From Campylobacteraceae bacterium (GTDB taxonomy: Bacteria; Campylobacterota; Campylobacteria; Campylobacterales; Sulfurovaceae): a DNA stretch of 13,324 nt. The notes under the pieces were generated by a model. It did not search any database and had not been told where the DNA came from. It saw only the letters and a list, made by a program, of their open reading frames with translations. The stretch is taken from positions 1 through 13,324 of the forward strand of contig JALVXO010000078.1 of the NCBI GenBank assembly GCA_027022775.1, in the 5' to 3' direction. This document shows, one piece after another, positions 6,858-13,324 of the stretch. A program made the translations under genes and the position numbers. The first letter of the stretch is position 1, and every line of letters begins with the position of its first letter.

Positions 6858-9207
6858 AATCGGCTTCCTCCAAATCTTTCATCTCGCTCTCTAAACCTTT
6901 AAGTTTTGCAGCAAACTGTTTAATTAATTTGGCGCTATTTTCCAAACTGTTTTCTTTTTGGATTTTAAACAGGTTTTCTGCTATAGAATTTAATCTTAAA
7001 TTGCTGGCAGCCCCTTTTAGCATGTGTGCTGTTGTCTGTATTGAAATCAAATTTTCTTTATTATAAGAGTCTATAAGCACCGGAAGGTGCTCTTTTGCCT
7101 GGCTTATAAAGTCATTTACAAATTCCAATATTAAATTAGCAGGGAGATTTAGCTCTTCTGACGCTTTGGTCGGATCATAACTGACTGGCTGCGACGGAAT
7201 TGTTTCAAGCAGAGTTTCAGCATCGGTTAATTCTATAATATCTTCAGATATTACTTTATTTAAATCTTCTTTTGTTGTTACGGTTTTAGAAGTTGCTTCT
7301 TTTTCAGTTTTAGGTTCTGTTGTCTGTTTTAATTCTAAGTCTGTTTCAGTCTTCTCTTTTGATATTTCAGACTCTTGATGCTTAAATGTTTCTTCAGGCT
7401 CTTTGTTTTCCGTCAATTTATCAAATGCCTCAATTTTATCTTTAGTTTTATCTTTTTTTAGTTCTGTTTTTAAAAGAGATGCTAGAAGCATTATTTTATT
7501 TAACAGTTCATCAGGATTACTGCTGTTTTTTAAAGTTGCCAGTTTGTTTGTTATAGGTTTTAAAGAGAGCAGTTCTCCGGCATCTTCCAGCATTTTAATA
7601 GTAGAAGAGACACCTTTTTCCAAATCGCTCTTGTATCTTTGAAGTTCTTCAATGTAATTGTTTGCCAGCATCTTATAACTGCTTAAATCGATACTTAGTT
7701 TTTTTGCATTTTCTTCAAAGTCAATATTCTCTACCTCATGTTTTAAAATATTATAAAATGCTTCTGTATCAGATATTTTATTTTTTTCCTCTGCGGTTTT
7801 TTGGGTTTCAGGAATATTTGCGACAGTTTTAATTAACTCTTGCGACTCTTCTAAAACAGGTTTTTCTTCTGGTAAAACCATATTTTCTTTTTCTGTAGGC
7901 TGGGTATCTTCGGTTTCTGGTTCTATCTGTTCCAAATCGGCTGTTGCGGGTTCATCCGTTTCTAAAGAGAGGGTTTTGATACTGCTTTTGGTTTCTGTGC
8001 TGTTTGGAGTTTCCGGTTCTGGTTTATGTTCGGCTGAAGCTGTTTCAGTTTCTGTTTCATCTATTTCAATAGTAAGCTTTTCTTTAATTTCTTCTGTTTT
8101 GGCATCAGTTTTTTTATCAATTACAGCTTGCTCTTCTGTCTCTGGCACTTCTTTTTCTATTTCTAAAGTTTCAATTTCAGATATAAGTTCTTTTTCTGCT
8201 TTATTTGTATCTTCTTCCGGTTTTGCACCTTTATTTAACTCCTCTTCAAGTTTTAAAGACTCTTCTATTACATGGTCTGGAATAGGAGGAAGAGTGGTTT
8301 TGTTATCTTTTGCTTCAAACGTTTCATGTTCAGTTTCTATATTTGCAATGCTGTCAAGCAGATGAGATATTGATTCATCCTCTTTTGTTTCCTCTTTTTG
8401 AACCTCTTCCGTCTGGCTTTTATCTTCCGGCTTTTCTAACTCTTTTGCGCTTTTTATATCAACCTCAACCTTATCATCACTATCTTCAAGTTCAATATCT
8501 ACTTTGTTTTCATCTTTGCTGCTCCAAGGGAAGAGTTTTTTAGTTATTTTCTTTAATCCGGAAACATCTTCATCTGTTGAGTCTTTTTCAATACCGTTCT
8601 CTATTTTTGCTATTTTTTGGATGCCATCTTCTTGACTTTGCTCTTCTATCTTCTCTAAAATGTTGATATCTTGCTCTTTAGGAGCAGCAGTTTCAATATC
8701 TGTTTCAATTTCCGGTACCGGCTTTTCTGTTTCAGTTTCAGAAATTTCATCTGCTGCGGATTTAATATCTTCAGCAACAGGTGATTGTGCCTCTTTTGAT
8801 TCTTTAGCCTCTTTAGGAGTTTTTAACGCTTCCAGTTTGTTTAAAAGCTCTTCATTTTTTTCTTCTTTAGGGATATCCGGAATTGCAAATTCATTATCTT
8901 CATGCTCTTTTACACCCTCTTTTATCTTTTTAAGGTGTAAAATATTCTCCTCTTCAGCACTTTTTTCTTTAAATTCTGTTAAAGAGTAAAGTATAAACTC
9001 CCCCAAAGATGAGTGCATTACAGATTTAGTAAAATTAAACTCTAAATTTTTAGCAGGTATTTTTAATTCATCTTTCTCTTCATCAATATAAATTGTCTGT
9101 TCTTTCATCATATTTGCAATAGAGCATATATCTCTAGCCCCTATTGCAGAAAAAAGCTTATTGCTTGCTGCCACAATAATTCCATCTTTGTTTGTTAAAA
9201 AATACAT
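6847..9207 (-). CDS. Hpt phosphotransfer protein with N-terminal sensor-like domain and long acidic linker
   Basis: A 786-residue soluble protein with no TM or signal peptide. Residues 1-78 form a small compact domain (starting [18 protein letters not shown]) that looks PAS-like by eye. Residues about 80-480 are a low-complexity, Glu/Lys/Thr-rich, strongly acidic linker, interrupted near 216-232 by a basic, aromatic patch ([10 protein letters not shown]). Residues about 480-585 return to an ordered helical region. The C-terminal Hpt domain (about 685-780) has [13 protein letters not shown] with phospho-accepting H728. It is the first gene of the phosphorelay operon, with AAGGA five bases before the ATG. 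The expected role is to shuttle phosphate from kinase D843 to the lone receiver's D58, perhaps gated by the N-terminal domain. Hpt function is confident; the rest is descriptive. Confidence 0.9.
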   Translation of the reverse strand: MYFLTNKDGIIVAASNKLFSAIGARDICSIANMMKEQTIYIDEEKDELKIPAKNLEFNFTKSVMHSSLGEFILYSLTEFKEKSAEEENILHLKKIKEGVKEHEDNEFAIPDIPKEEKNEELLNKLEALKTPKEAKESKEAQSPVAEDIKSAADEISETETEKPVPEIETDIETAAPKEQDINILEKIEEQSQEDGIQKIAKIENGIEKDSTDEDVSGLKKITKKLFPWSSKDENKVDIELEDSDDKVEVDIKSAKELEKPEDKSQTEEVQKEETKEDESISHLLDSIANIETEHETFEAKDNKTTLPPIPDHVIEESLKLEEELNKGAKPEEDTNKAEKELISEIETLEIEKEVPETEEQAVIDKKTDAKTEEIKEKLTIEIDETETETASAEHKPEPETPNSTETKSSIKTLSLETDEPATADLEQIEPETEDTQPTEKENMVLPEEKPVLEESQELIKTVANIPETQKTAEEKNKISDTEAFYNILKHEVENIDFEENAKKLSIDLSSYKMLANNYIEELQRYKSDLEKGVSSTIKMLEDAGELLSLKPITNKLATLKNSSNPDELLNKIMLLASLLKTELKKDKTKDKIEAFDKLTENKEPEETFKHQESEISKEKTETDLELKQTTEPKTEKEATSKTVTTKEDLNKVISEDIIELTDAETLLETIPSQPVSYDPTKASEELNLPANLILEFVNDFISQAKEHLPVLIDSYNKENLISIQTTAHMLKGAASNLRLNSIAENLFKIQKENSLENSAKLIKQFAAKLKGLESEMKDLEEADYEN

Positions 9208-9255
9208 ATTAATCCTTTTGACCAGTTTGATATTTTAAAATTTTTTTACTATATT

Positions 9256-9261
9256 ATTATA
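9256..9261 (-). promoter_or_regulatory. Putative -10 box for the phosphorelay operon
   Basis: The 81-bp gap between uvrC and the Hpt gene is almost pure A/T. On the minus strand it contains AGAGTATTATAATAATATAG, with TATAAT at 9261-9256 about 50 bases before the start codon. No good -35 box is seen. No hairpin terminator for uvrC is visible in the gap, so read-through from uvrC is also possible. Confidence 0.45.
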
Positions 9262-9288
9262 ATACTCTTTAAAATCTAATTTAATTTT

Positions 9289-11100
9289 TCATTTTTCTAT
9301 ATTATTTGTATCTTTTAGGGCAGAAGCAACCCTTTTATTGGTTATTTTTGCCACTTCTTCGAAACTTGCTCTCTCTAATGCTTCGAAACTACCGAAGTAG
9401 TTAAGAAGTTTCTGAACTGCAGCCCTGCCTACTCCTTTAACTTCATAAATTGAGAGCTTCATATCCTCTTTGCGCTTTTTTTTCTTATGGTAAGTTATGG
9501 CAAATCTGTGTGCTTCATCTCTTAATTTTTGGATAAAAATAAGCCTTTTATCTGTTGGTTTCAATTCAAATATTTCGCCCTCTTGCGTATAAATTATATC
9601 TTTTGCCGCCCCTTTTGCCCTGTGGGCTTTGGCATCCAGCTTCTCTTTTGCTATGGCTATGCAATCTAAGTTTACCTTTGCTTCATTTAGTAACTCTTTA
9701 GCAAGCTTTAGCAGTGTTGCTCCGCCATCAATTACCCAAAGGTCCGGCGGAGAGTTTTTGGGAAAACTCTCTATGCGCCTGCTTAAAAGCTCTTTCATTT
9801 GCGCATACTCATCTTTGGCGCTTAACTCATACTGTCTGTAACTGCTTTTATCCCAAGCACCTTCATCCCATACAACCATCGCACCCACAGTTGCTTGCCC
9901 CATCATATGGGAATTATCGAAAATCTCTATTCTGTATGGCTCTCTCTCAAGAGAAAAAAGCTCTTTTAACTCCCGCTCTATCGGTGTTTTTTTATCTTCT
10001 TGCTTTAGCAGTTCATCGGCATTTAAAAGCGCCAAATTTATAAGCTTGACCCTGTTTCCGCTTTTTGGGTGCTCTATTTTTATTTTTCTGTTTAGTATCG
10101 AACTTAAAGTTTGCGCAGTGCTTGATTTATCTTCGAAATCGTGCGCGGTTAAAATCGCTTTGCTGTCAATGCTTAAAAGGGTTTTATAGTGCGACAAAAT
10201 CGCCTGTTTATACGCTTCGTTTTCGTCATAATTTTCTATGTTTCTAAAATAACTGTGCGCCGAAGAGACAATTTTGCCCTCTCTCATAAAAATTTTAACC
10301 ACAACGCCCCTGTTTTTACCCTTTTTAATTGCAAAAATATCGTAATTTGCACTGCTTGCAAAGTCGATTTCCGATTTTATCTGAAGTGCTTTAATATCTT
10401 CGATTCTATCGCGCACTTTTGCCGCTTCTTCAAAGCGCTCGTTTTCTGCCAGCTCAAACATACGGCTTTGCATTTTCTCAAGCAAAATTTTTCGGTTTTG
10501 AATAGCTCTTTTTGCCTGCTGGACAATTTTTGCATACTCCTCTTTGCTAACCTTCCCTTCGCAGGGTGCAAGGCATTTGCCTATTTCGTAAAACAGGCAC
10601 GCCTTTTGTGACTTTATGCAGCTTTTTTTCTGCACAAGCGGATAAAAATCATAAAGCGATTCAAGCAAGCTTTTTGCCCCGCTTGGAAACGGTCCGTAAT
10701 ATTTGATTTTAGAACCTTTAATTACCCGTCTTGTTATTTCAAAACGGGGAAAATCTTGCGATTCGTCAATATAAATATACGGATATGTTTTATCATCTCG
10801 AAGCAGAATATTGTATTTTGGCTTTAACTGTTTTATTAACGAATTTTCCAAAATAAGCGCATCTTCTTCGGAATTTACAACGATATAATCTAAATATTCT
10901 GCTTGCGAAAGCATTCTGCCAATTCTTGTAGCCATAGAGTGCTTCGGACGGATTGGCGGTGTTAAAAAGAAGTAGCTTTTTACGCGGTTATTTAAATTTT
11001 TTGCTTTGCCCACATACAAAAGCCTGCCGTTTTTATCAAAATACTGATAAACTCCGGGCTCTTTTGGCAGATTTTTTATAATATCTTCAATTTTGTGCAT
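9289..11100 (-). CDS. uvrC: Excinuclease ABC subunit C
   Basis: The nuclease of nucleotide excision repair, making the 3' and then the 5' incision around a lesion held by UvrB. Domains are GIY-YIG (about 12-95, with GVYQYF, LLYVGKAKNLNNR, catalytic-type R39 and E85), a Cys-rich segment with C161, C168, C176 and C180 matching the UvrC iron-sulfur cluster spacing, and a UVR motif (about 207-240) for UvrB contact. The RNase H-like nuclease follows, with IFDNSH (D395), VIDGG (D458) and RDEAHRFAI (H531). C-terminal helix-hairpin-helix is about 550-595. At 603 residues it has normal length. The ATG has GGAG nine bases upstream. The DciA-like gene lies upstream across a repeat array, and uvrA and uvrB are not in the window. 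No truncation or missing residue is seen. Confidence 0.97.
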   Translation of the reverse strand: MHKIEDIIKNLPKEPGVYQYFDKNGRLLYVGKAKNLNNRVKSYFFLTPPIRPKHSMATRIGRMLSQAEYLDYIVVNSEEDALILENSLIKQLKPKYNILLRDDKTYPYIYIDESQDFPRFEITRRVIKGSKIKYYGPFPSGAKSLLESLYDFYPLVQKKSCIKSQKACLFYEIGKCLAPCEGKVSKEEYAKIVQQAKRAIQNRKILLEKMQSRMFELAENERFEEAAKVRDRIEDIKALQIKSEIDFASSANYDIFAIKKGKNRGVVVKIFMREGKIVSSAHSYFRNIENYDENEAYKQAILSHYKTLLSIDSKAILTAHDFEDKSSTAQTLSSILNRKIKIEHPKSGNRVKLINLALLNADELLKQEDKKTPIERELKELFSLEREPYRIEIFDNSHMMGQATVGAMVVWDEGAWDKSSYRQYELSAKDEYAQMKELLSRRIESFPKNSPPDLWVIDGGATLLKLAKELLNEAKVNLDCIAIAKEKLDAKAHRAKGAAKDIIYTQEGEIFELKPTDKRLIFIQKLRDEAHRFAITYHKKKKRKEDMKLSIYEVKGVGRAAVQKLLNYFGSFEALERASFEEVAKITNKRVASALKDTNNIEK

Positions 11101-11119
11101 ATAAATTATCTCCGTTTTG

Positions 11120-11172
11120 GAAGTTTAAAGTTTGAAGTTTAAAGTTTGAAGTTTAAAGTTTGAAGTTTAAAG
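11120..11172. repeat. 14-bp tandem repeat array, about 3.8 copies
   Basis: GAAGTTTAAAGTTT is repeated without spacers or mismatches at 11120, 11134 and 11148, with an 11-base partial copy at 11162. It lies between the uvrC ribosome binding site and the 3' end of the upstream DciA-like gene. Such arrays can change copy number by slippage, which would alter the uvrC leader length. Confidence 0.9.
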
Positions 11173-11212
11173 ATACATTTTCAAACACCGCCACTTCCAA
11201 CTTCAAACTTTA
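11154..11212. repeat. 14-bp perfect inverted repeat formed with the array
   Basis: TAAAGTTTGAAGTT at 11154-11167 is perfectly complementary to AACTTCAAACTTTA at 11199-11212, leaving a 31-base loop. The right arm contains the stop codon and last codons of the DciA-like gene. On RNA it would form a long A/U-rich hairpin just after that gene. No T-run follows, so it may act more as a 3'-end or processing structure than a terminator. Confidence 0.7.
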
Positions 11213-11655
11213 TTCCCCCTAATATCTTCTTGAATTTTTTTAAAAAGTTCAATTAAATCGCCATCTTGCGCTTTTATTTCAAAATTTCCGCTTGCTAATT
11301 CGCGATATTTGGGATCTGTATCTTCAAAAACCAGCGGAGGGGGTGTGTAGAATTTGGAGACAAAAAACTCCACATTTTTAACATTTTCAAAAAGCTCCCG
11401 GCACTCAATCTTTATTTTAGAAATCTCTTTTAATAGAGCTTTTACTAAATCTTTATTATAATTAAGCTCCATTTTATAGCCTGGGTGTTTAAGCGCGCCA
11501 AAAAGGGTATTGTTTTTTATATAAAAAAACGCCACCGCTTTTTGGAACCTCGGCGGCAAAAGCCCCAGAAGACTATTATAACAGGAGTATTTTTGCACAG
11601 ATTTAAATTGATTTTTGCCTTTAAGCGCATCAAAAATTTCATTTACTCTTTTCAT
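11203..11655 (-). CDS. Small protein, possibly DciA/DUF721-like
   Basis: A 150-residue soluble protein. The N-terminal two-thirds (about 1-85) has the look of the DUF721/DciA fold: a starting helix, a hydrophobic core strand region (AVAFFYIKNNTLFGAL), then a helix (KDLVKALLKEI). DciA loads the replicative helicase DnaB in bacteria lacking DnaC. The remainder (about 86-150) is less typical, with a proline-rich patch TPPPLVF and an acidic helix at the end. The family call is by pattern only and is tentative. Its stop codon lies inside one arm of the repeat hairpin. A strong TGCTATAAT promoter sits six bases before the ATG, suggesting a nearly leaderless message. No Shine-Dalgarno sequence is seen. 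uvrC follows on the same strand. Confidence 0.72.
   Translation of the reverse strand: MKRVNEIFDALKGKNQFKSVQKYSCYNSLLGLLPPRFQKAVAFFYIKNNTLFGALKHPGYKMELNYNKDLVKALLKEISKIKIECRELFENVKNVEFFVSKFYTPPPLVFEDTDPKYRELASGNFEIKAQDGDLIELFKKIQEDIRGNKV
11583..11587 (+). promoter_or_regulatory. Ribosome binding site deciding the lipoprotein TTG start
   Basis: AGGAG followed by the five-base spacer TATTT leads to TTG at 11593. This is the only strong Shine-Dalgarno match upstream of the lipobox in this frame, and the reason for choosing the TTG at 11593 over the in-frame TTG at 11608. Confidence 0.5.
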
Positions 11656-11745
11656 ATTGCCATTATAGCATCTTTACTGTTAAGCCTTAGTTTCAGCGGA
11701 TGCGGCTATAAAACCGCGCCCGTTTACCAAGCGAGCAGTAAATGA
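11593..11745 (+). CDS. Small LptM-like lipoprotein, TTG start
   Basis: A 50-residue precursor. The n-region is positively charged (HRFK, KRIK), followed by a hydrophobic core (about 18-33, AIIASLLLSLSF) and a lipobox ending in SGC (C37). The predicted mature lipopeptide is only 14 residues, [14 protein letters not shown]. The CGYK-x-x-P-x-Y pattern recalls LptM/YifL-type lipoproteins that help outer-membrane LptD assembly; this is a resemblance, not a proof. The -3 residue Phe is a weaker lipobox choice than Leu. There is no ATG or GTG close to the lipobox. The TTG at 11593 has AGGAG at ideal spacing. The stop overlaps the nadB start as ATGA, and nadB has only a poor binding site of its own, which supports translation of this frame. 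Its first 63 bases overlap the 5' end of the minus-strand DciA-like gene. Confidence 0.55.
   Translation: MHRFKLIFAFKRIKNFIYSFHIAIIASLLLSLSFSGCGYKTAPVYQASSK
11662..11670 (-). promoter_or_regulatory. Extended -10 promoter abutting the DciA-like start codon
   Basis: On the minus strand TGCTATAAT (11670-11662) is a perfect extended -10, followed by GGCAAT and then the ATG at 11655. A start site six to eight bases after the box would fall on or next to the ATG, giving a leaderless transcript. No -35 box of quality is seen. It lies inside the lipoprotein gene on the other strand. Confidence 0.5.
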
Positions 11746-13202
11746 GCAAGCATTACGATACAATAATAATCGGTGCTGGAATTGCGGGGCTTTATCTGGC
11801 AAGCAAACTGCCAAAAGAGAAAGATGTTTTGGTTCTTTGCAAAGATGTGCCGTGGGAGTGCAACACTTTTTACGCCCAAGGCGGGATTGTAACGGCGCTG
11901 GATGAGAGTGATATTCCTATTCATATCGAAGATACGCTAATAGCAGGGGCTTACCATAATGACCGAAATGCAGTAGAGGTAATGTCGCGCGACTCTTTGT
12001 TAATCCGCGAAGATTTCGTTCAAAGCGGCATGGAGTTTGATACCGACGAAGAGGGGAATCTGCTCTATACTAAAGAGGCGGCGCACTCGACCGAGCGCAT
12101 TTTGCATGCAGGAGGAGATGCCACGGGGCGCTATATGCACATGTTTTTAATGAGCCAAAACCCGCATAAATTGCAGAAAAACTCCCTGGTTTACGATTTG
12201 CTTATTGAAAACGGCAGATGTTACGGCGTTAGAGTAATGATAAATTACAAACCCCACACCCTGTATGCAAACTCTGTTGTTATTGCCAGCGGCGGGATTG
12301 GTTCGCTTTATCAATATAATACCAATTCACGCACCGTAAGCGCCGATATACACGGTATTTGCGTAGAAAAAGGGATTGAGCTTAAAGATATGGAGTTTAT
12401 GCAGTTTCACCCGACTGTTTTTGTTAAAACTCCATTTGCAAGAAAGCTTTTGCTAACCGAAGCGCTGCGCGGAGAGGGCGCGTGGATTGTGGATGAAGAC
12501 GGCAAAAGGTTTCTTTTTGATTACGATGAGCGGGGCGAACTGGCAAGCCGCGATATTGTTTCGCGCTCTATTTTCCTATACAAGCGTAAAACGGGCAAAA
12601 AAGTTTATTTAGATTTTAGTATGTTCGAGCCAAAATGGTTTAAAAAGCGCTTTCCTAATATTACAAAAACTTTCGAGGCAATCGGCTACAATCTGCCAAA
12701 AGACAGGGTTGAAATTTCGCCTGCATTCCACTACGCCAATGGCGGGATAGATTGCGATTTAGAGGGAAGAGTTCCGGGCATTAAGGGGCTTTATGTAGTG
12801 GGCGAAGCGGCAAGAACAGGGGTGCACGGAGCAAACAGACTCGCTTCTAACTCTTTGCTTGAAGCTGCTGTATTTGCTGCAAGATGTGCCAAAGCTATAG
12901 TTAATGATAAAAATTGCTGGGAAAAAGAGCCCACTTTTGATAAAGATTACGATACACTTCTGCACGAAGAAAACGATAAAAAATATAAACATCAGCTTCG
13001 CAAAATTATGTGGGATGATGTTGGAATTGTGCGCACAAGAAAAGGGCTTTTGGAAGCGAAAAACTTTATTTACGACACAAAAAGCAAAAAGATAGGGCGG
13101 CTTTTGGAACTGCGGCTTAATACCGCTGCAGCAATCGTAAATGCGGCGCTTCGTCGAGAAGAGTCTTTAGGTTCACACTATATCGAAGAAGATAAGGATT
13201 AA
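11742..13202 (+). CDS. nadB: L-aspartate oxidase
   Basis: A FAD enzyme oxidising L-aspartate to iminoaspartate, the first step of de novo NAD synthesis; NadA then makes quinolinate. Related enzymes use oxygen or fumarate as acceptor, which suits low-oxygen life. Visible features are the FAD dinucleotide fold [14 protein letters not shown] (8-20), [11 protein letters not shown] (43-53), [16 protein letters not shown] (115-130), the [10 protein letters not shown] segment (218-227) with the substrate-site histidine, LASRDIVSR (268-276) holding the expected catalytic arginine, and the second FAD motif [20 protein letters not shown] (349-368). At 486 residues it is shorter than E. coli NadB (about 540), the difference being in the C-terminal helical part. 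It starts within the lipoprotein stop codon (ATGA) and is followed after one base by guaA. nadA and nadC are not in the window. Confidence 0.95.
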   Translation: MSKHYDTIIIGAGIAGLYLASKLPKEKDVLVLCKDVPWECNTFYAQGGIVTALDESDIPIHIEDTLIAGAYHNDRNAVEVMSRDSLLIREDFVQSGMEFDTDEEGNLLYTKEAAHSTERILHAGGDATGRYMHMFLMSQNPHKLQKNSLVYDLLIENGRCYGVRVMINYKPHTLYANSVVIASGGIGSLYQYNTNSRTVSADIHGICVEKGIELKDMEFMQFHPTVFVKTPFARKLLLTEALRGEGAWIVDEDGKRFLFDYDERGELASRDIVSRSIFLYKRKTGKKVYLDFSMFEPKWFKKRFPNITKTFEAIGYNLPKDRVEISPAFHYANGGIDCDLEGRVPGIKGLYVVGEAARTGVHGANRLASNSLLEAAVFAARCAKAIVNDKNCWEKEPTFDKDYDTLLHEENDKKYKHQLRKIMWDDVGIVRTRKGLLEAKNFIYDTKSKKIGRLLELRLNTAAAIVNAALRREESLGSHYIEEDKD

Positions 13203-13203
13203 A

Positions 13204-13324
13204 ATGAAAAATGTTCCAATTGTAGTTTTGGATTTCGGTTCGCAATATACTCAACTGATAGCAAGAAAATTAAGAGAGAGTGGCGTTTATACCGAAGTGG
13301 TGCCATACAGGGAAGATATAGAGG
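13204..13324 (+). CDS. guaA: GMP synthase (glutamine-hydrolysing), N-terminal fragment
   Basis: The first 40 codons are present and the gene runs off the window. [20 protein letters not shown] followed by [11 protein letters not shown] is the typical start of the class I glutamine amidotransferase domain of GuaA, which converts XMP to GMP. The catalytic Cys and the ATP pyrophosphatase domain lie beyond the end. The ATG at 13204 is one base after the nadB stop. AAGGA at the end of nadB, five bases upstream, serves as ribosome binding site, so it belongs to the lipoprotein-nadB operon. Confidence 0.93.
   Translation, partial: MKNVPIVVLDFGSQYTQLIARKLRESGVYTEVVPYREDIE

Noticed and set aside
7976..8989. 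Long plus-strand frames rich in Ser and Val opposite the Hpt protein
   Set aside because: They mirror the Glu-rich linker (GAA/GAG codons read in antisense), lack ribosome binding sites and show no domain.
9629..10611. Several plus-strand frames opposite uvrC
   Set aside because: uvrC is intact and well conserved here; the opposite frames have no recognisable motif or start signal.
11120..11172. Tandem array as a CRISPR or origin iteron cluster
   Set aside because: Units are 14 bp with no spacers, and no cas, dnaA or rep gene or DnaA box is nearby.
11574..11579. TATTAT as a plus-strand promoter for the lipoprotein-nadB operon
   Set aside because: Transcription would begin inside or after the AGGAG site, removing the ribosome binding site of the TTG start.
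11485..11592. N-terminal extension of the lipoprotein frame to an upstream ATG
   Set aside because: It would put over 70 residues before the lipobox, which is not a signal peptide; the added part is antisense to the DciA-like gene and has no binding site support.

Overview
The window looks like chromosomal DNA of a Campylobacterota (former Epsilonproteobacteria) relative, in the broad style of Sulfurimonas or Sulfurovum. I infer this from the low GC content, tightly overlapped genes, promoters that are little more than a TATAAT-like -10 box, a one-PDZ RseP, and a NIT-domain hybrid histidine kinase whose linker and H-box region I recall from that phylum. I cannot name the genus. No mobile element, CRISPR array, tRNA or rRNA is visible.

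Layout. Positions 1-220 are a non-coding mosaic of dispersed-repeat fragments with one short GC-rich hairpin. On the minus strand, rseP (site-2 protease, TTG start) is coupled by an ATGA overlap to yggS (PLP-homeostasis protein). A 105-bp divergent promoter region carrying a perfect palindrome separates rseP from a plus-strand gene for an unrecognised two-TM, coiled-coil protein (2101-3240). Converging on that gene is a three-gene minus-strand operon (9207 down to 3304): an Hpt protein with a very long acidic linker, a NIT-domain hybrid kinase with three receiver-like domains, and a stand-alone receiver. All three genes overlap. Upstream on the same strand are uvrC and a small DciA/DUF721-like gene, separated by a 14-bp tandem repeat array. 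On the plus strand, a small lipoprotein gene with a TTG start (LptM-like, easily missed) overlaps nadB by ATGA. nadB is followed immediately by guaA, which runs off the window.

How the genes work together. Everything outside the 2101-9207 block is housekeeping: PLP homeostasis, intramembrane proteolysis, nucleotide excision repair, NAD and GMP synthesis, and possibly helicase loading. The central block is the interesting part. It encodes the parts of a full His-Asp-His-Asp relay: H423 in the kinase, D843 in its middle receiver, H728 in the Hpt protein and D58 in the lone receiver. It encodes no DNA-binding or enzymatic output domain. The two receivers flanking the working one in the kinase are degenerate in the same way, with Lys-Lys where the Mg-binding acidic pair should be. 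The output is unknown. The convergent coiled-coil membrane protein next door is one candidate partner, but only by position.
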